From: Plotosus lineatus
Taxonomy: Eukaryota; Chordata; Actinopteri; Siluriformes; Plotosidae
Length of the DNA: 64,000 nucleotides
Reading direction: 5' to 3'
Assembly (NCBI GenBank): GCA_024760905.1
Contig: CM045729.1
Coordinates: 51,838,580-51,902,579 of the forward strand
Shown in pieces: positions 44,640 through 58,444 of this stretch. Below the pieces are notes generated by a model that made no database searches, had not been told where the DNA came from, and worked only from the letters and a program-made list of their open reading frames with translations. Each line of letters begins with the position of its first letter. Position 1 is the first letter of the stretch. The position numbers and the translations under genes are program-made.

Positions 44640-47000
44640 GTTGCTGAGTCTTGACCTCACCAACTGGAGCAACAATGCCATGCAGATTACATGCTGTGAT
44701 CAAGGCTAAATGCACTTTATATACTAGATATAGTAGGGAGTGTGTTCAAGAACGCTCCCCCCCTGGAGACTCTCTTGTTGTCCTGGGAGACTTCAGTGCC
44801 CATGTGGGCAACAATCTATGTGACCTTGAAGTTTGTGATTGGTAGGTACGGAATCTCCAATCTAAACCCGAATGGTATTTTGTTGTTCGACTTCTGTTCT
44901 TGTCAAGGTTTGTCATTTGGCACCAAGACAACCTCAGCCGCAGTTCGATGAAAGACTTTGTAGTCATGTCACCAGACTTGTGGTCGCATGTTCTGGACCC
45001 TTGAGTGAAGAGAGATGCTGACCTGTCAACCATTCATCACCTGTTAGTGAGCTGACTTTGATGGCGAGGGAGGCTGCCCTCCAGACCTGGCTGGCCAAGC
45101 GTATAGTTAGGGTCTCGTGGGAATTTTTGGTGGTGTCTCCTGTCAGAAGAGCCTTTAACTCCCACCTCTGGCAGAGCTACAACCACATCCCGAAGGAGAT
45201 GGAAGACATGGAATCCAAATGGGCCATGTTTCATGTCTGCATCATTGAGGGGGCAGGCCATAGCTGTGGCCAGAAGGTCATCAGTGCCTGTCGTGGATGT
45301 TACCCCTGAACCCAGTGATGGACACCTGTGGTGAAGGGGGGGCTGTGCAGCTGAAAAAGGAGGCCTATCAGATCTTATTGGCCTGTGGGACTGCTGAGGC
45401 AGGAGAGAGGTACTGGCAAGCCAAAAGTGCTGCAGCCTGAGCTGTTGCTGAAATCTCAGGCATGGGAGGAGTTTGGCGAGTGACTGAAAAGCAAGTATTG
45501 GTTGGCCTCAAACAGGTTCTGGATCACCACCTGAAGCCTCAGGAGAGGGAAGCAGTTCTCTACAAATACTGTTTACAGTGGAAGTGGTGAGGTGCTCACC
45601 TCAACTGGGGAGGTTGTCAGGAGGTGGAAGGAATACTTTGAGGACCTCCTCAATCCACCAACACACCCTCTGTTGAGAATGAAGACCCGGGGGGGGGGGG
45701 GGGGGGGGGGAAGACCAACCATCACTAGGGTAGAGGTCAGAGAGGTAGTCAAAAAGCTTCTCAGTGGAGTGGCTTCAGGGATGGATGAGATCCACCCTGA
45801 ATATCTCAGGGCTCTGAATGTTGTAGGGGTGTCTCTATGCAACATCGTGTGGCCATACTCTGGATTGGCAAGCTAAAGTGGAACACCCTCTTTTTAATAA
45901 AGGGGCATCAGGGGGTATGTTCCAATTATCACAGAGTTACACTCTTCAGTCTACCCGGGAAAGTCTATGCAGGGGTACTGGAAAGGAGGAGCCAATCAAT
46001 GGTTGAACCTCAGATTCAGGATGGACAATGTCATTTTCATCCTGAGCACAGCACTCTCTACCAACTCTATACACTCTACAGGATCCTGGAGGGGGCATGG
46101 GCGTTTGCCCAATCTGTCCGCATATGTTTGTGGTTTTAGCGAAGGCTTTCGACTGTGTCCCTCAGGATATTTTATGAGGTGTCTCTGGATCTCTTCTCTG
46201 CTTTTTGTGGTTGATGTTTTTTTTTTTTTTGGCTTCATCAATGCAGGACCTCCAGCTCTCATTGGACAGAAGTGGCCAGGATGAGAATCAACACTTCCAA
46301 GTCCGAGGCCATGGTTCTCAGCTGGAAAAGGGTGGAATGCACCCTCCGGGTCTAAAATGAGGTCCTACCCCAAGTGGGGGAGTTAAAGTGTCTCAGGGTT
46401 TTGTTTACAAGTGAGAAAAGGATGGATCAGGCGATTGACAGGTAGCTCATTACAGCCTCTGTTGTAAAGCAGAGCTTCTATTGGTCGATTGTGGAAAAGA
46501 GGGAGCTGAGCCGCAAGGCGAAGCTCTCAATTTACCAGTTGAACTACGTTCCAACCCTCACATATGGTCACGAGCTTTGGGCAGTAACCGAAAGAACAAG
46601 ATCATGGATACAAGCGGCTGAAATTAGCTTCGTTTGCAGAGTTGAGGAGCACTCCCTTAGATTGAGGGAAAAGCTCAGCCATCCAGGAGAAGCTCGGAGT
46701 AGAACCGTTGCTCCTCCGCATTGAGAGGAGTCAGTTGAGGTGGCTTGTGCATCTGGTTAGAATGCCTCCCGAACGCCTCCCTGGTATGGTGTTTCAGGCA
46801 TGTCCCATCAGGAGAGGACCCTAGGGGTTGACCTAGAACACACTGGAGGGAATATGTCTCTCGACTGGTTTGGGACTGCCTCAGTGTCCCCATCGGAAGA
46901 GCTGGAGGAAGTGGCTGGGGAGAGGGCGTCTGGACCTCACTGCTTTGAATGATGCACCTGCGACCAGACCCCAGATTAAGTGAAGAAAGATGATGATGAT
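44640..47000 (+). mobile_element. Non-LTR retrotransposon (endonuclease + RT), degenerate
   Basis: Several frames together keep the order of a LINE ORF2. The endonuclease motif is GDSLVVLGDFSAHVGNN (44740). Next come RWKEYFEDLLNPPTHP (45619), a first RT block EVVKKLLSGVASGMDEIHPE (45745), a block with LFSLPGKVYAGVLERR (45936) and a C-terminal KAKLSIYQLNYVPTLTYGHE (46518). The 3' end near 46975 finishes in GAAAGATGATGATGATT. A run of 22 Gs lies at 45689-45710. The palm region is missing or rearranged between about 46140 and 46280. The clade is not assigned. It is one of the very common teleost families. Confidence 0.85.
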
Positions 47001-49185
47001 TTATAATATATATTTTCATCATTAATTTTGACATCCAAGTACACCCAGATTTTTAATCCTGTGTCATCTATTATTTGCAAAACACACACTAGCCTTACAT
47101 CACACGGTATTGAAACCTCTTGATGGTAACATACAAGTAATTCAGTGTAGTAGCAGATGGAAACTATTTTTTTTTTTTTAGCATTCCTGAATTATCCGTC
47201 AACAGATACAAAGGCTCAGCGGTTGTTTTTGAAGAGGCAGTTTGTACCTTTTTTTTTTGTATGATAGCGTCTTACGATTATCTTACCCCACTATAATGTG
47301 GAATTAGGATGATATAAACTTAATCTGCTAAACTGAAGTGACTGATATTTTCAGATCTGCTGTAGTGATGTAACTGTTATGTACATCTGTTATCGGTTAT
47401 CTTGTACACTACTGTAGGTGATTGATTAGGGTCTATATGGTGCACTGAATCAAAAAAGATGTGAGTCTGGCACAGTGACAGGAAATACTCCACAGATTTG
47501 GCTTTGGTCCTCGGTCTTGAAACTCAGAAAGAAAGAGAAAGTAGGAAAGTGAGTAGTCGAAAGAAAACAAGAAGAAAGAGTTTTTGCATCCTCGAAGGAT
47601 TTAAAGAATGAAAAAAGGAAAAAACAGAGTGAATGCATTTTGAGGAGAAAGTGCAGGAGCAAAAGAGAGCAGAAGAACACCTGTGTAGAAGTGGCTCACG
47701 GGAACATGTGGTACATTGGAAAGAATTTGGCTGTGTCTCAGCTACTTTTGCAGTGCCGGAGGCTCTTTGCCTCTGCTGAGCCCGAGTTTGTACACTGAGC
47801 AATGTTCTCATAGGTCACCAGAAGCTAGACACGCACTGGGAGACTTTCTGCCTGCACAGAAACATAGTTTTATTTGGTCTTTTTAAGCATGGAGGTCACC
47901 TGCTCTCAGTGCTGATAGAACACTCTTCAAAACTCAAACTTTATTTTCAACACTATGCCACAAATCAACACTTCAATATTTGAGGCTTTTTATTGCCTTA
48001 TACTTCCTAAAATATACCAAGTGGTTTTACATGCATATGGTAGAATACACTGCAAAAATATACATGTCGTGTTGAATGTGTTTGATTAGGAGAGCTTGGA
48101 GAATAAGCACATTATGAAATATTAAATAGGAGTGTGTGGCAGAGCAATAAAAAGGGCACTAAGAGAGTGTGACAGGCTGAGGTGGAGGATATATGTGCTG
48201 CTCACCCCAAATGAACACACTGAGACTAATACTGCTGAGCTTCATGTTTCATTTATGTGGCCACAGTCACTGTGAGAGGGAGGAGAGAGAAGGGGGTTCA
48301 TTAAAGATTAATTAAGACAAATGCAGGGACAACACTCACATCCAACTGCATCTGCATCACTGATCCAAACACAATGGACACACACCCACACACATGTACA
48401 GTCACAGACACATGAATGGGGGGAAAAATGGAATGGAATGGAAAAAAAAAAACGGAAATTAAATTGCATCATTCTGCAATGATTTATGGGCAAGTTGTGC
48501 TCCATCGTTCTCTCACCCCTCACCCTGTAGTCACTCTTTCCTTCCAGCAAACCTGTCGAACAAACTTCACTTATGCTAATTGAGTAATTGAACTGCCAAT
48601 AAAATGTCTGTGTGGATTCCAAAAACAAGTTGTAAAGTGCATGTAACCGAAACATACCCTGCCACTGTTTTTTTCTTTTTTCTTTTTTTTTTTTTTTTTT
48701 TGGGGGGGGGGGGGGGTGTTGTTTTGTTTTGTTTGTTTTGAATCTTTAAGCCTCAGTATACAGTACAACTGTAGATAGCTATAGAGAGCTTGTAGTAACA
48801 TGCATTGATAGTATCAATCTGTCAATCTGAATCAGACGTAACTTAAGCAACACTCTTTTGTTATTCATTAAAATTACAATTTTTGTATGAAACCTATTGG
48901 GAGAATTGCACTGGGAGGCCCATAAGATACTAGTTACATCATTGGTGCCAGATGTTGGATCTGTTGTGCCAGAAGTGTTGCCATTCTTGTTGCAAGCAGC
49001 CTTTGTATATTGACTTGATGTCCAACTGTCAGTCACTACATTGAGTGTGAGTCTTTCCTGAATTGTGCTAACCATACATTAAATAGAAATGTGGAGAAAG
49101 TGAAAATAACACCACATAACCATTAAAAAGCAGGCATATATGCATGTACTATTGAATCATGTTCATGAATCATATCATGTTTTTT
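47001..49185. other. Intergenic block, single-copy in appearance
   Basis: About 2.2 kb. 47460-47680 is purine-rich on the plus strand. A T-run followed by about 15 Gs lies at 48683-48716. No supported gene or transposon. Confidence 0.45.
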
Positions 49186-49187
49186 TT

Positions 49188-50790
49188 TTTACAATTGACA
49201 TTGTTGCAAAGCAGCTTTAGGCAGCAAAGGTAGTAGTTTACAAAGTATAAAGGAATTTTAACATTTTCTACAATCCCTATACATCCCTAATGAAAAAGCC
49301 CGCAGCAACAGTGGCAAAGAAAAACTCCCTCCGTGGATGCAAGGAAGAAACCTTGAGATGAACCAGTCCCAAAAGGGAAACCCATCCTCATTTGGGTGAA
49401 ACCATAAAGATACAAACTACATATGAGAAATTCATTGCAGTCCAAAATGTAGTCCGGATGGTTATACAACAACTGTAAGTCCGAAATAATTATGGGGGAA
49501 AGAGTTTATATGACCAGCACTGAAAAGTCATCTCCATACTCTTAGTGCACATCTGAGACCATATACATCTTCATCAGCAGGAGGGAGGGGCTTCCAAGAT
49601 GAGAACTCCAGCCAGCATCAGCACATGTTCACAGACCGCAGGATGCAGAAAACAGAGGGATCAGGATCACTGGCATCTCAGAAGGAGAACGTGTACCTCA
49701 ACAAAAAAAGGAAGGGAGAGGGTGTTAGGTATACTCATAGGAGTGGAATGGAAGTAGAAGAATTTATTATTGCCGGGTGCAAGCAGGAACTCTGGCATGA
49801 CTGATTATGGCAGCATAACTCAAAGAGAGTAAAACTAAGGAAGACAGGCATGAGGGCACCCTGTGACGTTGGGCAATCAGCCACCCCCACTTTCAACAAA
49901 CCTGGGTGAGCATGTAGAGTGGGGGAGCAACAGTGTCCCATCACAGTTTACCAGAACCCTCTATGCCCAAGGCCGCCAGATCTGCCCCGTTACCGTTAAA
50001 GGCTATTAACAAAAGGCTTGACTAAAAAAGTAAGTTTTCAGCCTCGTCTTGAAAACAGAGACTGCGTCTGACTTCCGATCATTATCTGGAAGGCTATTAA
50101 ATAACAGTGGGGCTTTGTAAGAGAAAGCTTGCTCAGATAATGTGGCGTGAGACCATTAATTGCTTTATAGGGTAAAAGTAGCATTTTATATTCGATTCGA
50201 AATTTAACTGGGAACCAGTGCAATGTAAATAAGATCGGGATGATATGCTCATGTCTCTAGTTCCGGAAAGGACTCTGGCTGCTGCATTTTGGACTAACTG
50301 GAGCTTGTTTATGCACCTAGTGGAACAACCAGACAGTAACACATTACAATAATCTAATCTCGAAGTAACAAATGCTTGAAGAAGTTTTTCTGCATCATGC
50401 ACTGACATCATATTTCTTATTTTAAAAATATTCCTAAGCTGAAAGAAGGCTATCCGAGTAATATTATCTACATGAGCTTCAAATGAAAGACCAGCATCAA
50501 TAATCACTCCAAAGTCCTTTACTGGTACTCATGATGAAACTGAAACACCATCTAAGCTTATTACATAACCAGAAACCTTATGTCTAGCTGCCTGAGATCC
50601 GAGTACAAGCACTTCTTTCCTATCAGAGTTTAAAAGGAGGAAGTTAGTAAGCATCTAGTATCTAATGTCCTTTACACATTTTTCAACTTTATTAAGCTGA
50701 TGTCTCTCATCTGGCTTTGCTGAAATATATAACTGTGTCATCAGCATAACAATGAAAGCGAATACCAAGATCTCACAGTTCTAACAGTAT
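49188..50790 (-). mobile_element. L2/Maui-like LINE, 3' half with RT C-terminal region
   Basis: The 3' end is at 49188 (ACAATTGACATTGTTGCAAA) and the 3' untranslated region runs to about 49830. The frame 50133-50507 encodes GLSFEAHVDNITRIAFFQLR, SVHDAEKLLQAFVTSRLDYC and LQLVQNAAARVLSGTR, the L2-type C-terminal end of the reverse transcriptase. It is followed in another frame by LHWFPVKFRIEYKMLLLPYK. Further upstream, 50640-50790 matches the L2 copy at 4503. 5'-truncated and frame-broken. Confidence 0.9.
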
Positions 50791-50905
50791 GCCATTTTAA
50801 CTCATAATTTCATTGTCCATATCGTATATAGTTTATCACATGGAGAGAACAATTCATTATACTGCAGAAAGCGGAAAGAGTTTATGTTATAGTTTAATCT
50901 CAAAC

Positions 50906-51215
50906 GTTTGTGGGCCGGTGGTGTAGTGGTTAGAGTGCTGGGCTCATGATCAGGAGGTTGTGAGTTCAAATCCCACTGAGACCCTCACTATGCTAAGACC
51001 CCTGGGCAAGGTCTCAACCACAAGTGTGCCTCTGTTCACCCAGCAGTATAAATGGGTACCAGTAAAAATATACTGGGAAGGTAACCTGTGATGGACGAGT
51101 GTCCCATCCAGGAGGAGTTCAACTCCTGATTGCTTCACGCTACGGAGACTGGGGATAAGTACTGGTCTGATGAGCCACTAGGCTCGGGGTGTAAAAACCC
51201 AACAGACTTACCTTT
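50906..51215 (+). repeat. SINE with tRNA-Met-like head
   Basis: The head has an A-box (GTGGTGTAGTGGTTAGAGTG), an anticodon-like loop GGGCTCATGATCAG with CAT, and a B-box GAGTTCAAATCCC. The body contains GACCCCTGGGCAAGGTCTCA and AACCTGTGATGGACGAGTGT. Flanked by a perfect 13-bp duplication, TTTAATCTCAAAC, at 50893-50905 and 51216-51228. It is not the same family as the other SINEs here. Confidence 0.9.
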
Positions 51216-51228
51216 TTTAATCTCAAAC

Positions 51229-53066
51229 CAGCCCCCACCACCACCACCACCACCAGTACGTTTAGTAGCTTTTTCCTTTAATAGCAGCTTTTAGCTCCAT
51301 GGTAATGTCATTATTATTTTAAAAATATCTTAATTTGCTCATTTTTTAATATTAATTTTCTCTTCCATCCTGGTCAAAGATAAAGTGGACTAAGAGTATA
51401 TCCCTAGAACACTGATCACCTGGTTGTAATAATGGAGCTCCTGAGTGGAGGGCAACAATCATGGAATATGACTTGAATGATTGTCCTGTGTGTGTCTGGT
51501 GGGCCCACCACAGGAGTGCATGCTGGTTGGCTGTTATGTATTGCTGACTTGCATAATTATGGACAAAAAAACCCCAAAACAAAACAAAAAATTACAATTA
51601 TTACGCTTATAACTGACTACGCTCATCCACCAGCACTAAAACTTGTGTAGACTAAAAACACAACCTAACTCAAATAGGCAGGCGAGCAGGCAAATAAATG
51701 TTCATGGAGCAAATGCCAAAATCAGAAGAATGACATGCACTCATTAAAACAGACACTTCAATGAAAAAGACATTTGAAACAAATGAAAAAGGAAAACAGC
51801 TAGTGAATAGAAAGAAGATGAAAAGCAAACCCCAGCTTGGACACCTGCCAACAGAGACATCCATTTGAAGCTCCTCTTTGAGGCATCTAAATCTATGTAT
51901 TACATCAGAAGCTTAGTGCACCCCACACACACGTTAACAAATCAAACCAATTCAGCAAAGCCAATCTACCGAGTGGCATGCTGTTGGGTGGTAGAGAGAA
52001 ACTGGGTAACCAAGAACAAATCCACATGGAAAAAAGGCGGAGCATGCAGATAAGCCAGAGCTCAGGATTCTGGATAAATGGAGCAACTACACCAACATGC
52101 GGCCTGACCTTGGTCTCTCTGTAAATTTGAATTGATTAATAAGCATTAAAATTTCTTCCCACTGGCAGTCAAAAACACAGAAAGAGTGTAAGATTCTGTT
52201 TGGACTACAAGTGTTTAGTAAACGCCTTTTTGTATTTGGCAATTATTCTTTGCTACAGTAGAGGGGAGTTGCTATTCCTCCTATTGTCATCAGCAGGAGT
52301 ATATGCTTTCAAGTTTGAAACTGCCACCAAAACCATGGAAACCGAGAGCTGCTTCATCTTGCAATATTCTTTATGGGTGGGGGTTGAAAAGAAGAGACTG
52401 AATGACCTTACTGTAAGCAGAGAAATACCCCTGAGTAAAACTCTACTTAATCAGTCTGTAATAAGATCAATATCAAAGGCTATTGTGTTGGCTACAGTGC
52501 AGCTTTTAGTACAAAGGCACTAAAAATGTCTGCACTGATAACTGGAATTTTGCTTATTTTCAATCAATAGCTAAATTTCTTAAAAAGTGTCATTTTTTAA
52601 AATTCAGGTAGCACGCTCTTTCTTTTAGCTGTGGTCCTTTCATTTTATGGATTACAGTAGTTTTTGGGTTCTCTAATACATGCAGGACTTGAGGGGAGGG
52701 ATGTGGGCTGTTATTATACAGCTTTGGACACAAATTGTGGGATCGATTTGTGGTGCAAGATGCCAGGAGTGATTGATGAAGTGCTGGGGCCGCTCACATA
52801 CAGCTTAGAAGCCCACACAGTCTCCATAGTACATTAAACTACTGTACATACAGTAGCTAACATGGCAGTTCTCTCACTTATAGCTGCTCGGAGAATAAAA
52901 GAAAGAGACAGATACATGTGACACTAATCCAGAATTGCGTGCAGTTTATATTAACCCTTTTTGATATATACCCATCATGTTTAGATTATGAAACCATCGT
53001 GTCACGTCATTACAATATTTTTGCTGTCTTTGTATAAGGAATTTTGGAATTTTTGCAATTTTGTGG

Positions 53067-53068
<2 letters not shown>
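51229..53068. other. Intergenic block, nothing recognised
   Basis: About 1.8 kb with a short (CCA)n near 51234-51255. The 107-codon frame at 52200-52523 shows no domain. Confidence 0.4.
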
Positions 53069-53130
<62 letters not shown>

Positions 53131-53156
53131 GCAGGAGAAAGAGAGAGAGAGAGAGA

Positions 53157-53201
<45 letters not shown>
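53069..53201. repeat. Compound (GT)n-(GA)n microsatellite
   Basis: About 57 bp of GT, a short spacer, then about 65 bp of GA. Confidence 0.97.
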
Positions 53202-53204
<3 letters not shown>

Positions 53205-53823
53205 ATGAGGTGATGTGATGCAGTCCTACTGTACAAAGCAGCTCAGATGCTGAAGCTCTGGTATAAAAAGAAATCCATTGTGGTGGTAGTGCCTCAGTCA
53301 GGACAGAAATTAAATTGTGTCCAAGGACTTTTTATATAGCAACACAAGGTCTGAGACAATATTGCCACTGGCTTTCAACTCCGTTCCAGACACACAGGCC
53401 TTTCTTTGTTTGCACTGAGACATAAGATGGCACATTCTTCTTTGTCTCCAACAATCTATAAGACTCCCATTTAATTCGGACTGAGTATGACTTTTAAAAC
53501 ATATAGTGTATCTACATTCAATGAGTCTGTAAGGTTGTTATTAAGGATTACAAATAAATGTATATAATTATCACACATAAACATGTTTACCACAAAACTA
53601 GATTTATATAAGTAAATTTCGTGATTTGTTGTGTCATATTTTCGTCACCCTGTTAACTGATGGATCAACTAACTAGAATGATGAATGTAATTGATGTGAT
53701 TATAATTAATATGTTAATATGTGCCTCTTTATTCAAAGTATTACTCATAATATGCTTGAACATATAGGGAAATGATGCAAGTCCTTGAGGTTGAATTCTA
53801 TGGCAAGCATTTAAAAAGACTTC

Positions 53824-53824
<1 letters not shown>
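53202..53824. other. Intergenic DNA, nothing recognised
   Basis: No gene or repeat family recognised. Confidence 0.4.

Positions 53825-53899
<75 letters not shown>
53825..53899. repeat. (GT)n microsatellite
   Basis: GT run with a single TATG interruption. Confidence 0.97.
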
Positions 53900-53904
<5 letters not shown>

Positions 53905-54490
53905 TGTTAAAGCTTGCTATCAATCAGTTGAGTGGTTATTATTATTGTAATTTCAAGTTTGTTTTAAAGTTACCATAGAAGGATAAGCCCTAGGGCAGAT
54001 ATCTTTAGACATGTTACGATCAGTACTTTTTGAAGCACTGTTATCATTGCTGCTGTCTTTAGAGACATATGGTGTCATTTTGATAAAACAATAATAATAA
54101 TAATAATAATAATAATAAGACCCATCCACTCTGCAACAATTAGTTGGCTCTAATTATATCTTAGTAATAATACTGCTAAATTGAAATTTTAAATTAAAGT
54201 TCATTTCCATGTTTTTTTATTTAATTGAAGAACAAGCAAACTGTACCAATACAGAATGCCATATTTACTTTTGGTAATACATCTCATCTAATGCAGTAAC
54301 TTTCACAGTATTGGCAATGAACAATTCTAGGCCTAATATATTAGCGGCGATTGAGTTTTTAAATAGTCTCTCATTTCTTCTGCTAATTTTCTATATTATA
54401 AGACCTTACAAACACTAAGACAATAAAGGCATGGCTTATATTATTATTACTTTGTCAGAGTACAGTTGTTTAGAGTCAATTTATTTTATT
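53900..54490. other. Intergenic DNA with (AAT)n
   Basis: An (AAT)n run lies at about 54088-54118. Nothing else is recognised. Confidence 0.45.
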
Positions 54491-54493
54491 TGC

Positions 54494-54755
54494 CCAACCA
54501 CTTAATCCTATTAGGGGCAAGTGGAGGGCGGAGTCAATCTCAGCCAACACTGGGAGAAAGCAGGGTACCCCGGCACCATTCACACTCATACCTACAGGGA
54601 AATTTGGAACAGCCGAATGTGCATGTCTTTGGACTGTGGAAGGAAACCAAAGCACTCAGAGAAAACCCTGCAAGTAGGAGAACATGCAAATCCAGGACTC
54701 GAACCCAAGATCTTCTGTAAGATAGACGTGCTAACCACTACATAACTCCGCTGCC
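54494..54755 (-). repeat. V-SINE/DANA-like SINE with B tail
   Basis: Minus strand: tRNA-like head AGCGGAGTTATGTAGTGGTT, B-box GGGTTCGAGTCC, middle segment shortened around TTTGCATGTTCTCCTACTTG, and B-tail end CCTAATAGGATTAAGTGGTT. Confidence 0.82.
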
Positions 54756-54759
54756 GAGA

Positions 54760-56998
54760 GTTAATACAGGCAAAAGTAAATAGCAATTATGTCTGTGCAT
54801 TGCACCACATCATATAACATTTTGAATACTGCATAACGCATTGACCTTGTATGCTGTTTGCTGGGTAAATAATTTAATCATGTGTATTAACTTACTTTTA
54901 AATGTATTTGTGTTGTTTTTAAAAATGTTATACTAATTGGCCTTGTTGTTTGCTCAGTTAAATCCATAGTCTGTTGTCATGTGATTACAGTGAAGCATTC
55001 AGTGGATTGAACTATGCTTGAATGTGTAGTGACAAAGGCACCTCCTGTTGCATAAAGGAACTCTAGGGACTTGGATCACTGGGTCAGTGTTTCCAAGTAG
55101 ACATGACACATGATGAAATGGGTCAAATATATTTAATGTTTTATCTGAAATCCAGGTTTTATACAAAATAATTTTTATTTAAAAAAAATAAAATAAAAAT
55201 TTAATTTTGCCACATTGTGTAATCAATCCTGCTTTGGCTAACAATTGCCTTCTGCTAGCCAAGCCACACACAAGCCCGTTTTTCGAGCAGCAAGGTAGAA
55301 TCATGTTGCCATAGCCAAACAGATGGCCCTCCTCTTACACACCCGAACAGAGGTATGTTCTTTGAGGCAAGGAGAGAACCCTCATTCAAGAATCCAGTAC
55401 ATACCCTGCTGTAAAAGCGAGTAGTAAACAGAATACAGTGTATTTAGAGGTGCTACCGTACTTGTCTTTAAACAATGCACATTGTTCTCTATCCTGATTA
55501 ATAACACAGATATGGAAAGTGAACGTTTGCACTGTTGTTGGTGTCCTATGTAGTGTGTTTAAAGGTCAGTCAGATGTTTTTAAAGCATAAACAAAGTTGA
55601 GTGGCTGGCAGGGCTCAACTCATAATGCATTTAAACCATGTCTGCCTCTCAGAATGCTTCTCGAAATTTCCGTATTTGATTATGGCTCATTCATTATTAT
55701 TCCTCTGGCAAGCACAATGTCATCTGCTCCCATAAGAATTATAGGGTTGCACAGCAGAAGACAAACAATTTACTGGCACTTTGCCTCAATGAGCAGCCTT
55801 TCTGCCTGCCAGTAGCCATCCATTTTACTATTCTTTACATGCAGTAACAGACAAAAACACAAGAACTCATACAATACAGGCAACACATTACAGGTGCAAT
55901 ACACTTATTGCAGAGATACATTTAAAATGTATATGTTGTTACATGTTATTGGCATACAGATTTCACTTCAGCCTGAAGGAATTATAAAGGCCAGGCTCAT
56001 TTTGACCTGAAAACAAATCGTACAGATGTTTGATAATCATGGAAATTCCAATTTTTTTCTCAATACACATTTTCAAAACATTGTAATGAGGTCACATGTC
56101 AAGTTTGATTAGAATTATATGTGTGCAAAGTTTTATGCTTTTTGTAACTCTGACAAATGTGATTCTTATTCCTGTTATTATTAACAAATTGCAGTGTCAT
56201 TTGAAAACGCCAAGAGAATATGAGTTGAAGTAACTTTGTCTGGCTGGGACTGTGATTGTGTAATATCTCTGAAAATAACACATAAAGTACAAATCCCTAA
56301 TAACTAGTTGAAAGGATTTCAGAGGGCAGCAGTCAGACTGTTCTTAATGACTGTAAGCATTTATAAGTGCACATAATTGACGGCATATAGAATACCATCA
56401 TGCACAGAGAAAAATAATAAATGCACATTTGCTCCATCTCGCAGATTTGTTATAAAAGTTAATATAAGGTAGGTTTAGCAATTTCAGATTCATGTTTTGT
56501 GATTCTAAAACAGGGAAACTAGAATACAGTCCATAGAAGAAGATACTACAGAACAAACAAGTGCCAAAATAAATGCAAGTGGATAGTGGTTTCAGCAGTA
56601 TGTTGTGTATGTATTCCCTGCTGGTCTCCAGCAGAAAGAATTCTGCTTTGGAACGCTGTAGCAGCTTTGGATGAGCAAAGAAACAGCATTGAAGAAGTGT
56701 TATGACAGGGTTATATGAGAAGAGGGGAAGATCTAGGTCCCCATGCATACCCACCCCACCCCACTCTGTCCTGCACCCATCTCTTTCCTCCACAGCTACT
56801 GCATTTTTCCGACATTTACATTATTCAAAGATAAATGCATTGTCAATTCTGTGTCTCCACTTACTAGATATGTGTGCTGCTCTAGTCCCTCTGCAGCCAA
56901 AGGTGCTCTCACCTTCACTGCCCACTAGACACAGTACAAATGAAATCAAATGGCTGCTGCTACTGAGGAGAATAATTTAACCCTGCAAAGAGACTGTT
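54760..56998. other. Intergenic block, nothing recognised
   Basis: About 2.2 kb without a recognised repeat or gene. Confidence 0.4.
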
Positions 56999-57001
56999 GT
57001 G

Positions 57002-57052
<51 letters not shown>

Positions 57053-57054
57053 GC

Positions 57055-57092
<38 letters not shown>

Positions 57093-57123
57093 ATGTGTGT
57101 GTGTGTGTGTGCGCGCTTACGTG

Positions 57124-57169
<46 letters not shown>
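56999..57169. repeat. Long compound (GT)n array with GC interruptions
   Basis: About 170 bp of alternating purine-pyrimidine sequence with GCGTGCGTGCG-like interruptions and a GCGCGCTTACGTGCATG segment. Z-DNA-prone. Confidence 0.96.
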
Positions 57170-58170
57170 TGAGCATGCACTGTGATTAAAATACAACCTA
57201 CTGTAACTGTGTGAATTCATCACTGTAATACAACGTGAATTTATCACTACGGTATAGATATGACATAAGAAATTGTTTGTGATGTAGGGCACTGAGTTCA
57301 AAATCAATGTCGTTTTACTTTTGTGTGCAACAGACCACTCTGTGGTTTTGTTCTTTGCGGCCCCCACACTTAATGTCATCTTGCTACTTTCACCTTTCAT
57401 CTTAGATGTTAATTGGTTGTGCTGTGGGAAAAAAGAACATTTCAGAGTCAATGTGTAATTAACAGTTATTCTATGACCTGTCCTTGGTATATGGACTGAT
57501 AGCATGCGAGGCACAAAGCCCCAATCAGGCTATAAATAGTATTTCAATGAAAGGGGTGGAACAGGTATTTGATTCTATTCACACTCACTGGATTGTAATA
57601 AATAAAATATTTTAGGTTTATTTTCTATAAATTAAATTTATTGGAATTAAAACAGGCTAATAGTTATGTTTGGTGGGGAGAAAGTCTAATTCTTGAAGAA
57701 GAAAAGAATTCTCATTATCAAATTATGTGGCTTTTCATGGAATAACTCTAGAATTAACAGAAGAGCCGTTTGGCTACAATAAACTTGCAAACCCAAAGCA
57801 GGTAGATTAGAAGGGAACCACAATGGGTTCCTGGGTCACCAGCATCAGTCAACACTGAGGACAGGCCAATTCCTCAAAACAGGCCAATATTGTTGGTAGA
57901 GTAAAAAAACAACAACTGTCTAATTCAGGTGTCTATTACAGAAAAAGTTCTTACTGAAAAATAGTTTAATGCTAAATGTTTGTTGCTTTTTGCTGAATTA
58001 GTGTAAAATTAACAGAACTATCATTTAGCAAGAGCTGCATCCACTTCCTTTTTTCTCTCAGTTACCAGTGGTATCTGAGCAGATATCCTAGTCGTAGATT
58101 GGCTGATCAGAATTTGTGATTACTCATATCTAGTGGGCATAGATAGAATAACAAGGCTTAATATCATTAA
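57170..58170. other. Intergenic DNA, nothing recognised
   Basis: About 1 kb, AT-rich, no recognised content. Confidence 0.4.
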
Positions 58171-58171
58171 T

Positions 58172-58386
58172 CAAGTGGCATGGTGGTGCAGCAGTTAGTA
58201 CATCTGCCTCACAGCCAGAAAGACCTTGGTTTGATTCCAGGCCTTAGGGCATTTCTCTGTGGAGTTTGCATGGTCTCCTTGTGCTTGATTTTTTTCCCTC
58301 ATTTTTGATATACTGTACTGCACTAATCCTGAAAATTATTGCCTCTGCATTGAACCCATCCAAAGTGAACAAACATATAAACAGTG

Positions 58387-58444
<58 letters not shown>

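Noticed and set aside
45592..45876. Possible host gene with a poly-glycine stretch
   Set aside because: The frame is the reverse transcriptase region of a LINE; the glycines come from a run of 22 Gs.
50910..50985. Functional tRNA-Met gene
   Set aside because: The CAT loop and B-box are present, but the sequence continues into a SINE body and is flanked by a 13-bp duplication, and the acceptor stem does not pair.
51352..52523. Short open frames as small genes
   Set aside because: They have no domain, signal peptide or splice support and have the length expected by chance in this composition.
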